Below, in pieces: positions 1 to 14,948 of a DNA stretch of 64,000 bases. Every line of letters begins with the position of its first letter. The stretch's first letter is position 1. The DNA comes from Stenopsyche tienmushanensis (taxonomy: Eukaryota > Arthropoda > Insecta > Trichoptera > Stenopsychidae), in contig WACJ01000259.1 in the NCBI GenBank assembly GCA_008973525.1, positions 62,001-126,000 of the forward strand, in the 5' to 3' direction. The notes beneath the pieces are model-generated. The model saw only the letters and a program-made list of their open reading frames with translations. It was not told the origin of the DNA and ran no database searches. The translations under genes and the position numbers were made by a program.

Positions 1-3000
1 ATTTGCTGGCATATTGCCCACATCCATAAGTTTCCTCGGGGACTCCACAGACAAAATGTTCAGGGAATTGCATCGAACGTTTTAGACAAACGAACGCGAG
101 TCATTTCATGATCATCATCGCAACAAAAAGTGGCTTTAAGTTTTACAAACTATATGTGATAACGAACAAAATTATATTGATTTATATTTCATAGATTCAT
201 CATTTGAATCGTATCGATCTACAGGTTCTGGAAAAAATCACGATGAATGAAGGATCGCGAAAATATCAATTAATCATTGCAAAAATAAGTGTTTCTATTT
301 TTATTACGTAAAATTAGTCGATAGTCGATCCATTACACATTTGCTTTACTACACTTATTCGCTCGTAATCTTCGTCGTTTTCTTTTAACAACTCCATGTA
401 TTTGATGTGAAGAGAATATATTTTTTCAATAATTTTGATAGTCAATTTTGTACAGGAACAACCCATAAGATGTCATTTTCTTGAGTTGTAGTATTGCACT
501 TTAATACCTGGAACACTTCATCCTGGAATTGTTCATCGTATTATTGAAATCATAATTAATGTGATCATCAACATTTTTTCTGATCAACTTTTTCCAAACA
601 TCCTTCATACACGACTGGATAATTCCTTCATTGTATCTTTTAAATTTATATTAGTATCAAATAAGGATCATATCCAGATAGGAAGTAAAGCTCCACTTTC
701 CACCGTTTCTCCTGATCCATCGTTTCCGGCACTCATCATTGAAACTCTTATGGATGGGCACATGATGACTTTTGGCTTGCGATGCCCTCTCTCCGTCCCT
801 TTCTCTTCTGGTTGAAAGCCAGTGCGGAAGTTTGGGAAGCTCTGATCAGCACAATAACACAGAACGACGACTCTGCGGAGCGCTCAGTATTCATTTGTCG
901 GGCGCAGTGGTTAGTACTGGGTGCATCGGAACCAAGTGCAACTGCCCCACTAGCCCACTTCGGGTCCGCTTCTAATTTCTAGTCCGGCTCTGGACGCTAT
1001 TCCGAATCGAACTGGCTTATAAATCGAGTGTCGCATCCAAAGGGTTAAGTTTTGTAGAAGAAAAACGGTAAAAATATAATACAACGTGTGATACCCTAAA
1101 ATAGTAAAAAGTGCTTAAAAATCACATAACTCGTTACAAATAACTAAAATCAACATCTGAATTTATGGATGCATTTAAAATTTAATACGATTAAATCAAA
1201 GCTTTTAACCACTTAGCAACGTTTTAATACATCCCATGCATTAAGCAATTATTGATACAACGCAATGCATCCTTTGCATTCAATAAAAGTCCTAATGTTT
1301 GCCATGATTATTTACAATCACGTTTAAACATATCAATTCAATTATTTTCATTCATTCGAATTTGTTCAAAAGAAAGCATTTTAAAAGTGCGTTTTCCGGT
1401 TGTGGCTTCGTACAACAAAATACACATGATTTTTAAGCACACATTTAAACCAACACAACACATATACCGGTTGCATTTTCCCGTGCCACTTGTGAAAAAC
1501 GAATGCACAGTGTCGCAGAACTTTCTGATTTTATTCAAGTATGACGATCTTGCCAGTGCCCTTTCTCATCAAGGTATGAAAATTTATTAACTACACATCG
1601 TTCAACATCAAAAACACCATCATTCATATAGCATCCTGTTGATTTATGCCATAGCCTCGATATCATAAACTTGCAGCTTACCGCGTTCGTCGCGATCCAC
1701 TGTTAACCGCACTTAACTGATGATTCCGAATCTGCATATATTTACGCGCGGCTCAAATGCAATGCGAGATGGATGAAAATTTAAAAGTGCCGGTATTCGG
1801 ACAATTTAAATTGGGTCATAGGAATCGCGGTGTTAAGCTCGAAGCATAAAAAATAACAAGAATTAAACCGCTATTGCAAAAATTGCGGTTTGACCATAAT
1901 GACTCATTGATTTAAATGTCGCTTAACTTGATTAGAGCACAATCTAATATCCGCTATTTTTCGTATCAAATCCCGAATTTGTACATCGGCGTATAATAGT
2001 AACTGGCTACTTGAAATCGCGGTTAAACTCCTATCGATTTTCGATCGTAAATGGCGATAACTGTATTTCGATACAATTACTATTAGATAAGTAGTGACTC
2101 GATATTATTTGGGCTGAAATTCACATGTCGAAATACTGATTACAACGCGAAGATCTGCCACATAACACATGATGTGTTGCGCTCAAATTGTGAGACAGTA
2201 GGGCAAGACATGCGACGGGGCAAACGGATGAAATATCAATTGAATCCATCACGGATCGTCGCGACTATGACACACCAGATCAAGTGTTATAATTTTAAAA
2301 ATCAGTTTAGGTTTCAAGTATTTTATGAATCGTATTGTTCGATCGAGCCACCTTTGTCCCGGACGATGGTGTTAAATCGCACGCCGTATGAACGTGCGCC
2401 TCTGGAATAGGCGTCCATTCTTGTAAGACTCCCCTTCATATTGTTAACACATGGTTGTTATTTTTATTGGAAACCTTGACCTCCAAAATAATTCAAACGG
2501 TCAATATGGAAATGACGCCAGACGCATTATATCCGAGCTAAATTTGTATTCTCGTCTTTTAACCAGAGTGCGTTGATTTTTACGCCCTGATTGAGAAAAA
2601 ACAAACTCATAGCCACTCACTGCTCCAAATTGCGGACGAGATTTTGACATGCTATTATTGCGTTATTTTTTTTAGATTGCCTCCAATTTATATAGTATTT
2701 TTATGCTATTATTGCAAATTTATATTTTAATTGAGAATTTAACTCCCAATGCGGCGCGAAATATAAGCTCGCGTCATTATTCGCGGCAACAAATAATGAG
2801 CTGAAAGCTCGCAGGATCCGCATTACAATGTATGTATGTCGAGTGGAAGACTTAAAGTTTCTTGCTTTTTCCGACACAATATTGAATTAACGTATGCATG
2901 TCTTTTTATTCAAACATTGCGCATGCATATGTGCTCAAACACGATGCATTGTTCTGGAAACTTGCACTTTTCCCTGTGGCTGTTTTTTATTTTTCCATTT

Positions 3001-4944
3001 AAGAGTTAAATCTGTTTGATTTAACACTCAGCTTCTAATTCCTCTCATTGATCAATCAACGCTGAAAAACATTCGACCTTTCTGAACCCTTAGATGTGCT
3101 AAAAGCGCGCTGTTTTCGTGCCCAGAGGTTGTTTTTCATGATTTCGTAAATAGATGACGCAAGGTGTGCGAAAGCTTCATAATTAAGAGTACAATCGATG
3201 ACGGCGCCATTTGTACCGTTTAAAACATGGAGTGTTGCCACAAACAAAAACACATACTTGGCACAGTTTGAGTGGTCTCGCTCGTTGCTTCGGTTATTGC
3301 TCTTTTTCCGCTGAATTTTTTTTTGTATGTCATGAAAAGTGTCCATTGTTGCGATATGCAAATGCCGCTAATCAGGAGATGAAAGTCGTACGCCCCCACA
3401 GCATCGCCCCATTAGAGATGCTCGAAGATTATGCTTAAAAGTGATAGTTGACACAATTGCGGACTAATATGGCGAAAATCGGTTTTCGTGTCAGGAGCGA
3501 TAACGAGTATGTCCATTTTTATAAGCATTGTCGTGCTGTGCGAATTTTTGGCCCCGAAAAGAAAGTATTGTCTGTTCGCCCCCGCGATAACTGTTAATCG
3601 CCGATTGTTCTGCAAATAATCATTTTTGCGCGGACAAAAGACATTCCTTCGCATTTTTACCTTATGCGGATTAGATCAACATCATATTTTTTTTGGGTCG
3701 ACCTCGATTGAAATTTCGGCCGTTTTCTATGAAAACCTCGCCGGATACCGCCCGATGGACTAATAGGGCGTAGGGAAATTCGTCATATTTATTTAAAACC
3801 CCCGCACTATTGATCTCCACAAATACAAACAATGAAAATCAATACCAATATGTAAAAACAACATTGGATCACTTATCTGCGTTCGGTCTTCTTCGCATAT
3901 GCTTTGTGGATTTCCATCGAATCAAAGTTGCATTCGAGCTTAAAATATCGCCACGTAAGCTCCGACAATTATTTGATACTTATTGTATTCTTCCAGCGAA
4001 GACTCTCGATCGTTTATCTCACCCGTGTGTTGATCTTATCGAAATATTTTAATCTTTCATAACCCATGAATAGTTCCCAATTCCAGACAATCTTCAGCAT
4101 TCAACCTTTTACTCAAGCACACGATTCTAAATATAAATGTCTATATTTTTAAACGTTTTTCTAACCTAATTTAAGGCTCTTGTGCATTTTGTAATCGTTA
4201 AATGGCTCATAAATTAATTCATTGTAAGATTATCATTTTAACTTTTGATGCATATAAAATCATGCCAATTTAATAATAATTCAACTAGAAATGAAAATTG
4301 ATAAATATTAAATCAAATAAGAGTCTATCTTTCCGTGGGAACGCTCAAAAAATTGGCAAATCTGGATGCTAAAGGATATTATCTTGCTCCGACTATTAGG
4401 TATGTTAGCAACTTTAGACGCATAACAATTTAAAAACACTTTCATCCAGCTCTTATTAACGGCGCCGACTGATAAGCAAATCTCGGTTGATACAGAGCTC
4501 GATATTATGAACTCTTCTGACAGTTCACAAGCTGTCGTGTAATGTTTACATATGGATAATAATTATATGCTGTTGCACCACATTAAATATTACATTGCTA
4601 TTTTCGCCGGAGCGGATTGTATCAGGCTTCGCATGATGATTGCATTGAAATTCCATATTTTAATTAATATTCGTTTGAAATTTAAGCACGGTGACTTGTG
4701 GAATCGTATTTGTAATGAAGGGCAATTGTGTACGTGTGCGTAACATATCATCATCACAGTGCAGTCGTGTAATTCACGAGGAAGGGCCACATTCATATCA
4801 TATGTATTTATTTTTTTGTGCGTTCAATATTTACAGCAGCATGACGTCCAAGTTTTAATTGTAGATGCTCACCCAATGGGCCACCTGAATTAACATATCG
4901 AAGAGCACTTATACGCACAGTTTTTCTTTGAAGGCATACAGGAC
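1..4944. other. Intergenic, no supported gene
   Basis: Only short, mutually overlapping frames occur. About 215-300 has weak similarity to 26.43-26.53 kb (TTCTGGAAAAARTCRCGAT), suggesting an old Tigger end. A more GC-rich block at about 770-1010 holds no recognisable product. Confidence 0.5.
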
Positions 4945-5555
4945 ACTAAGGGCGCTCATACGTCATGTCAGCGGTCTTAAAAGCGGACCGATTGGACACG
5001 CAGACCTTGTGGTCACCCTGTCCTCTTTTAGAGATCGCGAACGAGTTTAGACTGATCCATAATAACTATATATTTATTTATCTTACTAATTTATGCTGCT
5101 ATCTTAGCTAGTTTTTTAGTTTTAAGTTATAAAATCTAGCTAATTTCTCCCCTGCGCTCAAAGCGCAAATGACCACTTGAAATAGAGAATAAACGTGTCC
5201 TTGCGGATATGGATATTAATTTTGGGTTTTACACCTTGCTGTGCACTTTTGTTGAGCGGGCTGACATGATCTCGAATAGCGGGATCAATAAACAGCTCGG
5301 GTCAGTGAAGGATCCTCATGTTCTTTTGTCTCAGATGTGAAATTATGGAATTGTGTTTCATCATGAATTGGAGTAAAAAATCAGCTTTATTGCTGTGAAC
5401 CATCGCCAAGCAATAGATTGAAACATCATTTCAACGCTGTTTTCGTTCCATTGTGAGCAAACGCGGCACCCATCTTGCGCACAGCTTTCTCATGTCCAAA
5501 TTTTCAGTCAATATGCAATATACAGCATTTTTTGATCGCGTCCGTTTCATACTCT
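4945..5555 (-). pseudogene. Mariner remnant copy M1
   Basis: The minus strand at 5450-5545 reads LTENLDMRKLCARWVPRLLT, a hallmark mariner segment. A further HDETQFHNFTSETKEHEDPS (near the first catalytic Asp) follows at about 5310-5375. The rest is decayed. It shares a side segment with AAAGCGGACCGATTG with the copies at 15.7 and 36.8 kb. Confidence 0.75.
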
Positions 5556-8500
5556 CGTTACGACTCTGAGGAATAATAAGGCTAACGAATCAACCTGTAT
5601 TGAAGATGAAAACAAAAACAAAATGACAAATCAGGTCACAAAAACGATGATGAGAAGATTGTGCTACATTTATTTAATTCACACATCCATTAATAGATTT
5701 TTTTAAATATATTCATGTGTATTTTAATTTTCAACTTCCATATTTATCTGGTCTTTCACTGAGCTGAATGTGTCAAATAATTTCGCTATGGAGAAATTCT
5801 ACTGACGTTTTTATGCTTACATTGATCATAAAAGCGTAATATTTTAACAAAGTAAGTACTTGTACATTTTTTAACGCGCAGAATAAATTCCAGAATCGTT
5901 AATTTGAATAAAGTGTACTTTTATAAATGCGCTTTTTTTAATAATGGCATCACTTTAGCGCTCGCAGATTATTAGAATGACTACATTTTAATGACATTTT
6001 TCGGCGATATTAAAGCGCGTCACTAATTATGATTTTTAAACAAACTTTCTTTGCAAGTAGGGCATGTAAAATATAAGACTTGCGACTCTATTAGGATTGA
6101 TTAGGATTTATTTGTCCGCGTCCATATACGTTTGTCATCATTATCGTAGTGGTTTTTTATGCATACTCATGATCCACTCCCGTTGATCGCTGTTAATTTT
6201 CTCTTCTCTATTGACACTCGCCCCCGTACACGAACAGGTCGGTCCAAGTTGTCCATCTTGACCTCAACGTTTTGCAAACAAAAGAACCTTATTTGCGCTG
6301 GTGTCCGAGCTTTAATCACAAGGGCAAATAATTAAAAACGTAAGCTTTTCGTGTGAGCTTTATGTCGATAAATATTGGCGCAGATCCGCCATCCGGCTGG
6401 GATGATCGTGCGTATTGATTCCCAAGAAGATGACGCCGTCTACCGTCGTGGAATTCTCGAAAGCGGATTTCTATTCAATGAAAGTATTATTTAGACCGAC
6501 GTCCGATGCACAATACAGAGAAAGTAAGTGACTCTCGTGAAAAATGACATTGAAAATTTTTGTGCGAAAATCGCCATACGATCGGTCAATTTGCATTTAT
6601 TTTGGCTGTATGTTGTACTAAGAGGACACTTTCATGTAATTCATGGATCAACAATAAAAAATACATTTTTAATTCGATCGTTGAGCAGATTCCCCATAGT
6701 ATCATATAAATAGGTACATTTGAGTGCAAATAATACTTTGAACTTATTCGCCATATTTCGCTCGAAATGTCGTATACTTAGCGAATGTTTCCCCATTACA
6801 GTACGTGCATCCGAGCTTTTATTGCGCATAATTGTACATTTTTAATAGGCGAATGAAAAGAGTAATGATATAATTTTTCGTCGGTTCGTTCCGGGCGCGT
6901 TTCCTCAGTCTGTAGATAACGCACATACAAACGTCATAAATATAAAGTAGTAACACTGTTTAAGAATAGATCAACGGTGTATAACACCAGCAAAACAAAT
7001 ATGAACCGTCCAACTGACACATTCGAGCATTTTTCTGAATCCGAGCGTCAAAACTGTACGAGATCCAGTGCCAGTTGTCTTTTTTCCGGAGATAGTGCTA
7101 GATTAAGGTCTATTTCAGAAGAACTAAGTGTTTTACTTTTAAAAGTGATAATTCTGTGACTCTGATACCGTAAGTCACGCCTGCACTATGACGTAACGCA
7201 TTCATCACGCATTTTCAATTCTCACCATCCGGAAAAGTACTTAATAAGCGAGCCAAATTTTGTTGCATAACCGACTAATTCGCCTATAATTGAATCAATC
7301 AAATTATTTTTATCGATTGAGAATCGCTGCATAAATGAAGCGCATCATCGACGGAGATGCGGCTTCGATACGTTCGCATCAGTTGCCCGCTGTTGACACA
7401 CGCGGTGCATTTCACAAGCGCTAATGCAACCGAAGAAGCGCGTAAATCAAACCGAATTCGGTCTATTTTTTGAAACATGTGTTAATATCAAGGCATAGTT
7501 AAAAATTAAGAAATCTAACATGCTGTGGAAAAAAATGCAAATGAAATTAACACCAATTCCTGTAATATTGTACACAGAAGCTTACATAACTGTGAATTCC
7601 ATCATGTACACAAATGTTGCAGACTTTTTATCTTTTTTTTAATTAGTTTTTTATATTGGATCATTGCCGACCACATTGACATGGTTTTCATAGTACATTG
7701 GTTTTTTTTAAATGTGGTCGCTTAATATACCTCCTGTAGATTTGTCTATCTAAATCGCTTTTTATTTTAGATAATGATACATTTTTCCTGTATTATTAAT
7801 ATAGTTAAAATCAATTTATTTTTCCTGTATAGTTTGTTCACAAAGACCCTTACTTTTGATCAATAATTATATACACATTGAATCTGACATCAGAATTAAT
7901 GCAGTATTGTACAGCAATATTAAGGGACGTTTCTACCTTGTTAGTTTATAAAAGATCTTTTTTTCGCAAAGTTATAGAAGCTGAGAAGATAAGAGACTTT
8001 AAACGCGTTCTTCCCGAAACTTCTTTTTTCAAGCTCATGGAAGTGCTCCCATACGTCCTAGATAAGAATTCTTTATGAAATTTGGTAGGCACGTGTATAA
8101 TAAATTTATTTATCGTACAGACTAAAATTATGCAAAAATATTTATAATTGTTTATTTAATAAACAAAAAACTATAAAAAATGTTGGTAAAAATACATATT
8201 TTTCTTCAATTGCTCACTATTTTTTTATTTTTTTAATATTTCTTCTTAATTATAGTCTATATTATACACAATATTATACAAAGTAAAAATACATTTAATT
8301 TTTTTGCTGCAAATCACTCGTCCAGGACTTAGGACTTCCATGGTAAAGAATGTCATCGCTCGTCAATTGACATACGTGACTCCTCCCACTCCTACTACTA
8401 TATTTTGTCAAACTTTAAAAAAAGGTTTTTATATTCAATAAAGATCGCCTAGTCAACATACTTAAATATCAACATTCCATATTTAATACTTTTTGCATTA

Positions 8501-10821
8501 AAAAATCGATCTCTTTTAGACCCAACAAGATAGAAACATCCCAAAAAACATGCTTAAAAGCATTGCAAGCATTGTTTACATCCATTGATGAATATCTGTA
8601 GAATTCACTTAGAAATAATGGATGTGTTTTATTCATTCTGAAATGCATAATGGCATGATGAGTACATTATTTTTTTGATTTATCAGCAATGTTATATTAA
8701 TTATAGAATGTTTTCAAATGCTTAATACATAATGATGTCCAATTATGAACCTGGCTCATTTAAAAGAGAGAACTTGTGGATATAATTAACAGCAATCAAA
8801 TCAAACAATTATTTACGATATATGCAAGAATTCCCAATCCAAGTGCTACCAGTTTAAAACACTATAAATATTGATAAAAATATACTTGAGTTTTATTAAT
8901 TTTATTGTTTGATATTGATTTTCCTCGGAGAGAGATCCCTGCTACGAGATTACATATGATACCGGTGGGAAGAACGCGACTTCTTGCGGCCTTGTTTATC
9001 GGTAGACGCTGTCTTTTTTTTATTGTGCGTCCGCATTATAACCACGCGCATGCGCAGAAGGGCGAAATGAGCTCGCTGTTAATTTTGCGAATTGTATCTG
9101 CATAAACTAATAGTGTCTTCACGCAAGGGTGTTATTAACCCTACGCTGAAAGTCCATTGCATTCAAATATATTGAATAACGATATTGCATTTAAATTAAT
9201 TAAGAAATTTTCTTTCAAAAAATGATCTTTTGCAACAAGTCATTTTATACTATAATTTGACTATCTTTTTATGTATTATTGATTTTGGACTTATCGCTAA
9301 AACTCAATCAAGAGTCATGGTAGTATGAAAAAATGTATAGAATCGGTTGTGAAATACTAAGATAATATAAAATCGTCATCGTCTTTTTTGATCCAACTAA
9401 CTTCTATTTGTAATGTTTTACAAAGTTAAATATTACTAAGTAATCCACGCTCAGACTGCATAAATTATTCAAACAGATTGCGATAATGTCTGTACGGAAT
9501 TAATTGATTAAAAGTGGCGCTGGCATTATTTGAATTTAATAAAAATTCACGTGTGCTAATTCAATTTTATGTGTAGCGTTTATTCAAATACACGTGCGAT
9601 ATTACAAAAAATATTCCCGTGGAAAATGTTCAGCGTCTCGAATGCGTAATCTAATAGAAATTTGAGATCTTTTCATCCGGTGGAAGTTAAGAAATTCGCA
9701 GCAGCGGCGTCTCTGGAATTTTTCATTACAATTGCAAAGTAATCTGTAAATTCTCAACAACTAAAAGAGTCGTAGAGGAAATCTTAAAATATCCGCATCT
9801 AAAAAACTCTTTTCGATCCAAGAGACGAGCCGACGATAGAAATTCTGCCAGCGCGCTTGATAACCAAATTAATAAGTTGACTGCTATTATATTAATATGT
9901 CGGATTATTCATTCAAATGACCGGTGGTCTCTTCGACGTGTACTTATTCTCAATGCGCCGTAGCATAATCGAAGCGTTTATATATGATATGAATGTTTCA
10001 CTCTGTCAATTTATTTTTATTGTGCATCAATTGAAGGCATGATTGCAAAAGCGACATGGATGATTTTCGACATAAGAGACTATTTTCGCATGGGACTTTT
10101 AAAGCACAACCGCAAGACAGGTCCTTTCGTAAATATAAAATGATGTATTTAAATATCGACTTCATGGAAATATTTCATAGCATCCCTTATTGTAATAAAC
10201 ACTTGAACGCGCATCGATCATCTGTCGTTTGTGTTTCCACTGAGAACGTCTCAATCGCCAATTAGTCCTGCACAAAATATTTTTGGAATCATGATATTGA
10301 CATACTTTATTAAATCCAACACGCGATATGTATAATTACAATGTACAAATGAAAAGCGTGCCGTTCTAATTCATTTTGACATTTTTTATTCCATTTGTGT
10401 CTGAAAATATATAACTGTTTATTCTTAACTAGGACAATTTGTTCGGACAAATGACTTTTTGATTTGGATTATATGTATTTTAACACTGAAAATTGGTATG
10501 CTCATAATTCTTCTCTGAAATAACAGTACCATGTTTTTAGTGAAAAAAAAGATTAATTATATCATCGAAGTTACAGTTTGAAATGAAAAAATTCAAGGAA
10601 ATGTTGTATCCCAATGATTCTTACTGTTTCCGGTGCGAACATAAATATAATACGGGAACACACAGGGTATGCGTGCATGCTTCTCACATGGATAGCTGTA
10701 TATGGTCTGCGCGCGCCCTTCTTATTTATTACCAGACAGTTCGCACCATACGGAAAATATATGTATTCAAAATATTGTGTATCCAAAAGCACTTCATAAG
10801 CATAATCTTTGAGACCTACAA
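5556..10821. other. Intergenic, no supported gene
   Basis: AT-rich sequence with scattered short frames under 70 codons and several AATAAA motifs. I see no protein family, tandem array or matched inverted ends. Confidence 0.5.
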
Positions 10822-11325
10822 CATCATATCGTGCATTGAACAAACTAATAGATATGTCCACTACAGAACTATGGGCCTCTTCAATATCCATTCATAGGAA
10901 GGGGTTACATCCATTTCGTCTGTATCATACATTCACCTCCTCATTCGCTCGATATTGAAGGTAGCATTACCACCGAGTTTTGACCTGAGTGAACGTATTG
11001 ACGAACGCTTTCGCGAACGTCTCGATAAGGAGTTTGGGGGGGTTTGTAAAGACTGAGTAGTTTTCATAGGGAGATGGTGGAAAACTACTCTAGACGACCT
11101 TTTTGATTCTACTGGAAAGGGCTTTCTGGAGTACAAGGAGTCCAGTCCCCCCTTTCCTCGCTAGGGCGTTGCCGGGGTAGGGTGAAGACATACGTGACGC
11201 TTAAGTGCATCTCGGATTCGCTCCTACACCAACTGAGGGTGTTTCCCCGTCACCGTACAACTTACCCGAGCGAATTCGAAACTGAGTGGTTTCGCCATTA
11301 TTTCAGGTTGCCCCTCTCAGTTCGG
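10822..11325 (-). repeat. Rep1 copy a, longest body
   Basis: This is the reverse orientation of the 48.5-kb copy. It includes CTATGGGCCTCTTCAATATC, CATACATTCACCTCCTCATT, AAAACTACTCTAGACGACC and the CCAACTGAGGGTGTTTCC end. It is more GC-rich than its surroundings. The open frame at 11182-11454 lies mostly in the repeat and is not treated as a gene. Confidence 0.72.
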
Positions 11326-14300
11326 CGATTACAAAACGATATAGAAGTCAACAGAAGACAATGTCGTTTTTCGTTGCAAAGTGAAGATCATCATATGCAT
11401 TTCCTCGAGGCCGTCTCCTTGGTGAGGTTCTTCGAGTTCTATATTGTTAAGTAGGGAAGATTATGTAAGAGATAACGAGTGATATGCAAGTTATGATTCG
11501 TATAAAAAGCAATGAATAGTAGATAAACTGGGTATCAGCTTGCTGTTAGAAGAGTATTTAAGTATCTACTCTGTAAAAAGGTACTAGTCAAGTGGCCAAT
11601 AGTTAAAATACATAAAATCGTATAAGTATAATAGTTAAGAGTAGTCAAATGTGGTCAGGCCGCAAAAAATATTAGTCAAATTGTATTAGCAAGGGGTATT
11701 TATGTCGCATCAAAGTATTCGAACTTTGACGCTTAGTGCCTACCGGGCACAATCAAATAATATTTAATTGGTCAGACTGGGAGTAACTGGAAAAAATAGA
11801 CATAGCTGGAACGAATAGGTTAAAGTCAGGTATCAAGTAATATCAAATAGTCAGGTCCATATCAAATAGTTTCATAGTCAAGGTTGTATTATGGAAGCAG
11901 TCAAAAAAGCATTTCGCTCCCAGTGTTCCCACGTTTATGTAATAGTTGAAGGTGGATGTGTGCGAGTATTTGTTAATTCACTTACCTTGGAAGCTTGGAT
12001 TATTATGATCTTACTTGCGTTATTATCCTTGTTGCAGTTCCTCTCAAGTGACGCGGTGGAGATGTTCCATTTTTTGTGCAGATGTCATAAAAACAATGTT
12101 TTTCGGCGTCACTCGCGAATTTTATATACAAGTGTAGTCGGCATTTCGTCAGAGCGTACGAATGAAATTGCGCGGGGGAGAGTGCGGGGGGGGTGCCGAC
12201 AAGTCACAGAAAGAAATCAACGTATCACAGAAACGAATTATTTTCGCAAAGCGTATCGAGCGCCGAGTCGTTTTACCTCCGACTATCGGGAGAAGACTCT
12301 TTAATGTAATTAAAAATATATAAAATAATTCCAAGAAACTGAATAAATATACAAACACTTTATTTATTTAAGTGCGGCATTGCAACACTTGCCGGTACTC
12401 GCTAGTATAATATAAACAGGAGATCATCACAGCAATATTTTATTCGTTTACAAATACATAAATCAACTGCGTTTTTCTTTTCTCAGTTAAGGATAATAGC
12501 ATTTTTATGCACGCGTATTTTTTTTTTCATTTTTATAGTGACCATTAACCGACCGATTTTACATGATTCCATGGCGTATTTATGTTTTTTAAAATGTAGT
12601 CGCCAGTCACACTTGCTAAAGATTTGAACCCAAGATGTTTGAATTATTAATCCAACCGCTCAATCACGACGAGACTACCAACATATGGATCACTTCAGTT
12701 AAATCATTATAGCCGTGCTTTTGATAAATTCAAGTGGTTCTTCTCAACAAAATTGCAAATACCCAATCGAAATGTGCGCAAATGCGATTTTCCACAACGC
12801 TCATTATGTCGGCTTATAAATTAAGCACCCCCACATATGAAAGCTCAAAGATTATTAATGAGTTCAACCGCATAATGATGAAAATCTGTTCTAAATATCA
12901 ACATATACGAGTGTCCCGAAATAGTACTAAGGAATTTGTCAGCATTTATCCTGGTTTTAATTTCACTGCAGCCGTCGCATCCATCCGACAGAATGTCGCC
13001 CGAAAGGCCTTTATACAACGAAATCACACTTTTTATCGATCTAATCGTTGCAATTTTTTGCGGAGCTTCTGGTAAAACCAGCAGCAACACGAAATTCCCC
13101 CATCGCTCTCGCATTGGACACAGCATAATTCCATCCCACATACCTCTTCATTCACTGCCAGTCTTCACGCTCGCATGCCAGTGTTTGTACACACGACTCT
13201 GGGTCATCGTATTTCGTTCATATTCTGTTTCGCTAGCCTAGAAACTGGGCTAAATGGATTTATGCGAAAGAAAACGAAAAAAAGGTCAATGGACAGTCCG
13301 CGGGCCGCATTTCGCATTGGTCGGCTCAATTTTTATTGCTCGTTACCTTTCTTTTTTCGCTGCGAAAGTCGCCATAACGGTAAGCAGAGCACAAGACTTT
13401 GATGATTGATAAGAGGCCGATCCGAAAGAATAGGATGGACTTTCGTTCTACTCTGTATATTCGCCTTAACTGGTTTCATCATTGATATTCATAACAGTGA
13501 CGTAGGTGCGTAGTTACGACTAATTGTCTTCGAAATATAACAGAGGAGCTCCTCTACCTGCGCAAGCCAAACCCAATTCCGAAGTTAACGGCTATTTATT
13601 TTATTACTGTGTAATGACTCACGCGAAATTGGTTTTGGGTCAATAGAACACCCCATATCTGCTTAGATTCTCGATAATCGCTCTAAATGTATAGATTTGT
13701 TGATATATTTTGATCGCGTAATTTATCTGTAAAAATAATAGGTACAGATTGAAATTTATCTCGCAGAATTAATCGTGGAAATTTTATTGCTTGTAATTAT
13801 GTCTTTAATTTATTTTTACAATCGCCGGTAATACATCATGATAGCATAGTTAATTCAGCGATTACCTTATTTTAATCGAATTTAATTTAATCCTTTCACT
13901 GTGTATTAGAGTATCATTTATCGTTATATAATTATTGAAATTTCATTCTAATATCAATCAGTTATCCTCTTTGTTTATTAACATTCTGCATTAAGTTGAA
14001 TTTCTGAAAACATATCCATAGAAAAACTTATTTAAAAGCAATCAATCAGACTTCTTTGAATCTTCAGAATCGTTCTAACAAACGCAATGGCGTATACCCG
14101 ATCTACGATCATTTTTTATAATGCAGGCAAAACTTCACTGTATTTATTGCTATGCATTCACTATTCCATATGGTCATAACTAATCTTTCACAAAAAAAAC
14201 CTGAAGAAATAATGACGGAATTTCAATATTCCAAAAAGCGGAATGCCGTCATTTCATGGCCCAGTTATTTAACACATGTGTGCACATATGCCGAAACTGT

Positions 14301-14396
14301 AAAATCGATTACACACTTCCTTATCTCAGGATATTTGCAAAAAAACTCAAACTTTTATTAAGCGTGGACTCAATCGTGTCCAAATGCGAATAAATC
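11326..14396. other. Intergenic, one ATG frame of 137 codons of unknown value
   Basis: The frame 11891-12304 (+) starts with ATG, has one hydrophobic stretch (EAWIIMILLALLSLLQFL, about residues 34-51) and is followed within 45 bases by AATAAA. It resembles no family I know and its second half is Arg-rich without pattern. I do not call it a gene. Upstream, 11.58-11.89 kb is rich in recurring AGTCAA/TAGTCAGG words. Confidence 0.4.
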
Positions 14397-14400
14397 TTAA

Positions 14401-14948
14401 GGGGGGCAATCCCTTTTGACGCTCGAAAATGAGTCGTTTTTCATGATTTTTTAATGGTGATTTTCTTGATAAGTTTTACCCCAAAATAGTCATCGCGAAA
14501 ATCTTAAAACTTATTATAGTGAGAATCATCCCAAAATTTTAGCCAGATCGACCAACAACTTTTAAGCTACAACTGGCGAACATTTTGAAAATGTAATTTC
14601 GAGATAATCTCGTTTGAAGTTTCAATACGATAAAACTATCAATTTTGGTGACTTACTGATCAATCAGTATCTATCAAGCATCTTTAAAGTAATTCATCCC
14701 GGAACAAATCTTTATACATTGATAAGAGATGCTATTCTATCTCTTGGCCAAGAAATGGAGTCAGATCTTCAAGCTTTGAATATTTTTTAAAGCAATAGCT
14801 TTCTGCCATTTGCACCAGCTTTTGACTCCAGTTGGGTTCCCTACAGTTAGAGATATATGAGTGCAATATAACGATAATTTTGTTTAAAATATTTTATATA
14901 TATATAAATATTTTTGATATTTTTGAACGCTGAAAGGGTTTGCCCACC
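14401..14948. mobile_element. 548-bp MITE flanked by TTAA, with GG-starting TIRs
   Basis: TTAA stands at 14397-14400 and 14949-14952. The left end reads GGGGGGCAATCCCTTTTGAC and the right end, complemented, GGTGGGCAAACCCTTTCAGC. The similarity extends to about 28 bases with small indels. A TTAA target is known for piggyBac and some Sola elements, but the ends are unlike those of the two piggyBacs here (which begin CCC). No transposase frame is present, so the superfamily is unresolved. Confidence 0.7.

Noticed and set aside
11182..11454. 90-codon frame
   Set aside because: It lies mostly within Rep1 copy a and overlaps conserved repeat sequence, so it is not an independent gene.
11891..12304. 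137-codon ATG frame with one hydrophobic segment and a nearby AATAAA
   Set aside because: No recognisable family, no splice or codon-bias support and an irregular Arg-rich tail. It is kept only as a note in the intergenic entry.
12611..12678. tRNA-like boxes A and B on the minus strand (GATTGAGCGGTTGG, GGTTCAAATC)
   Set aside because: The T arm does not pair and the acceptor stem is absent, so box similarity alone is not enough.
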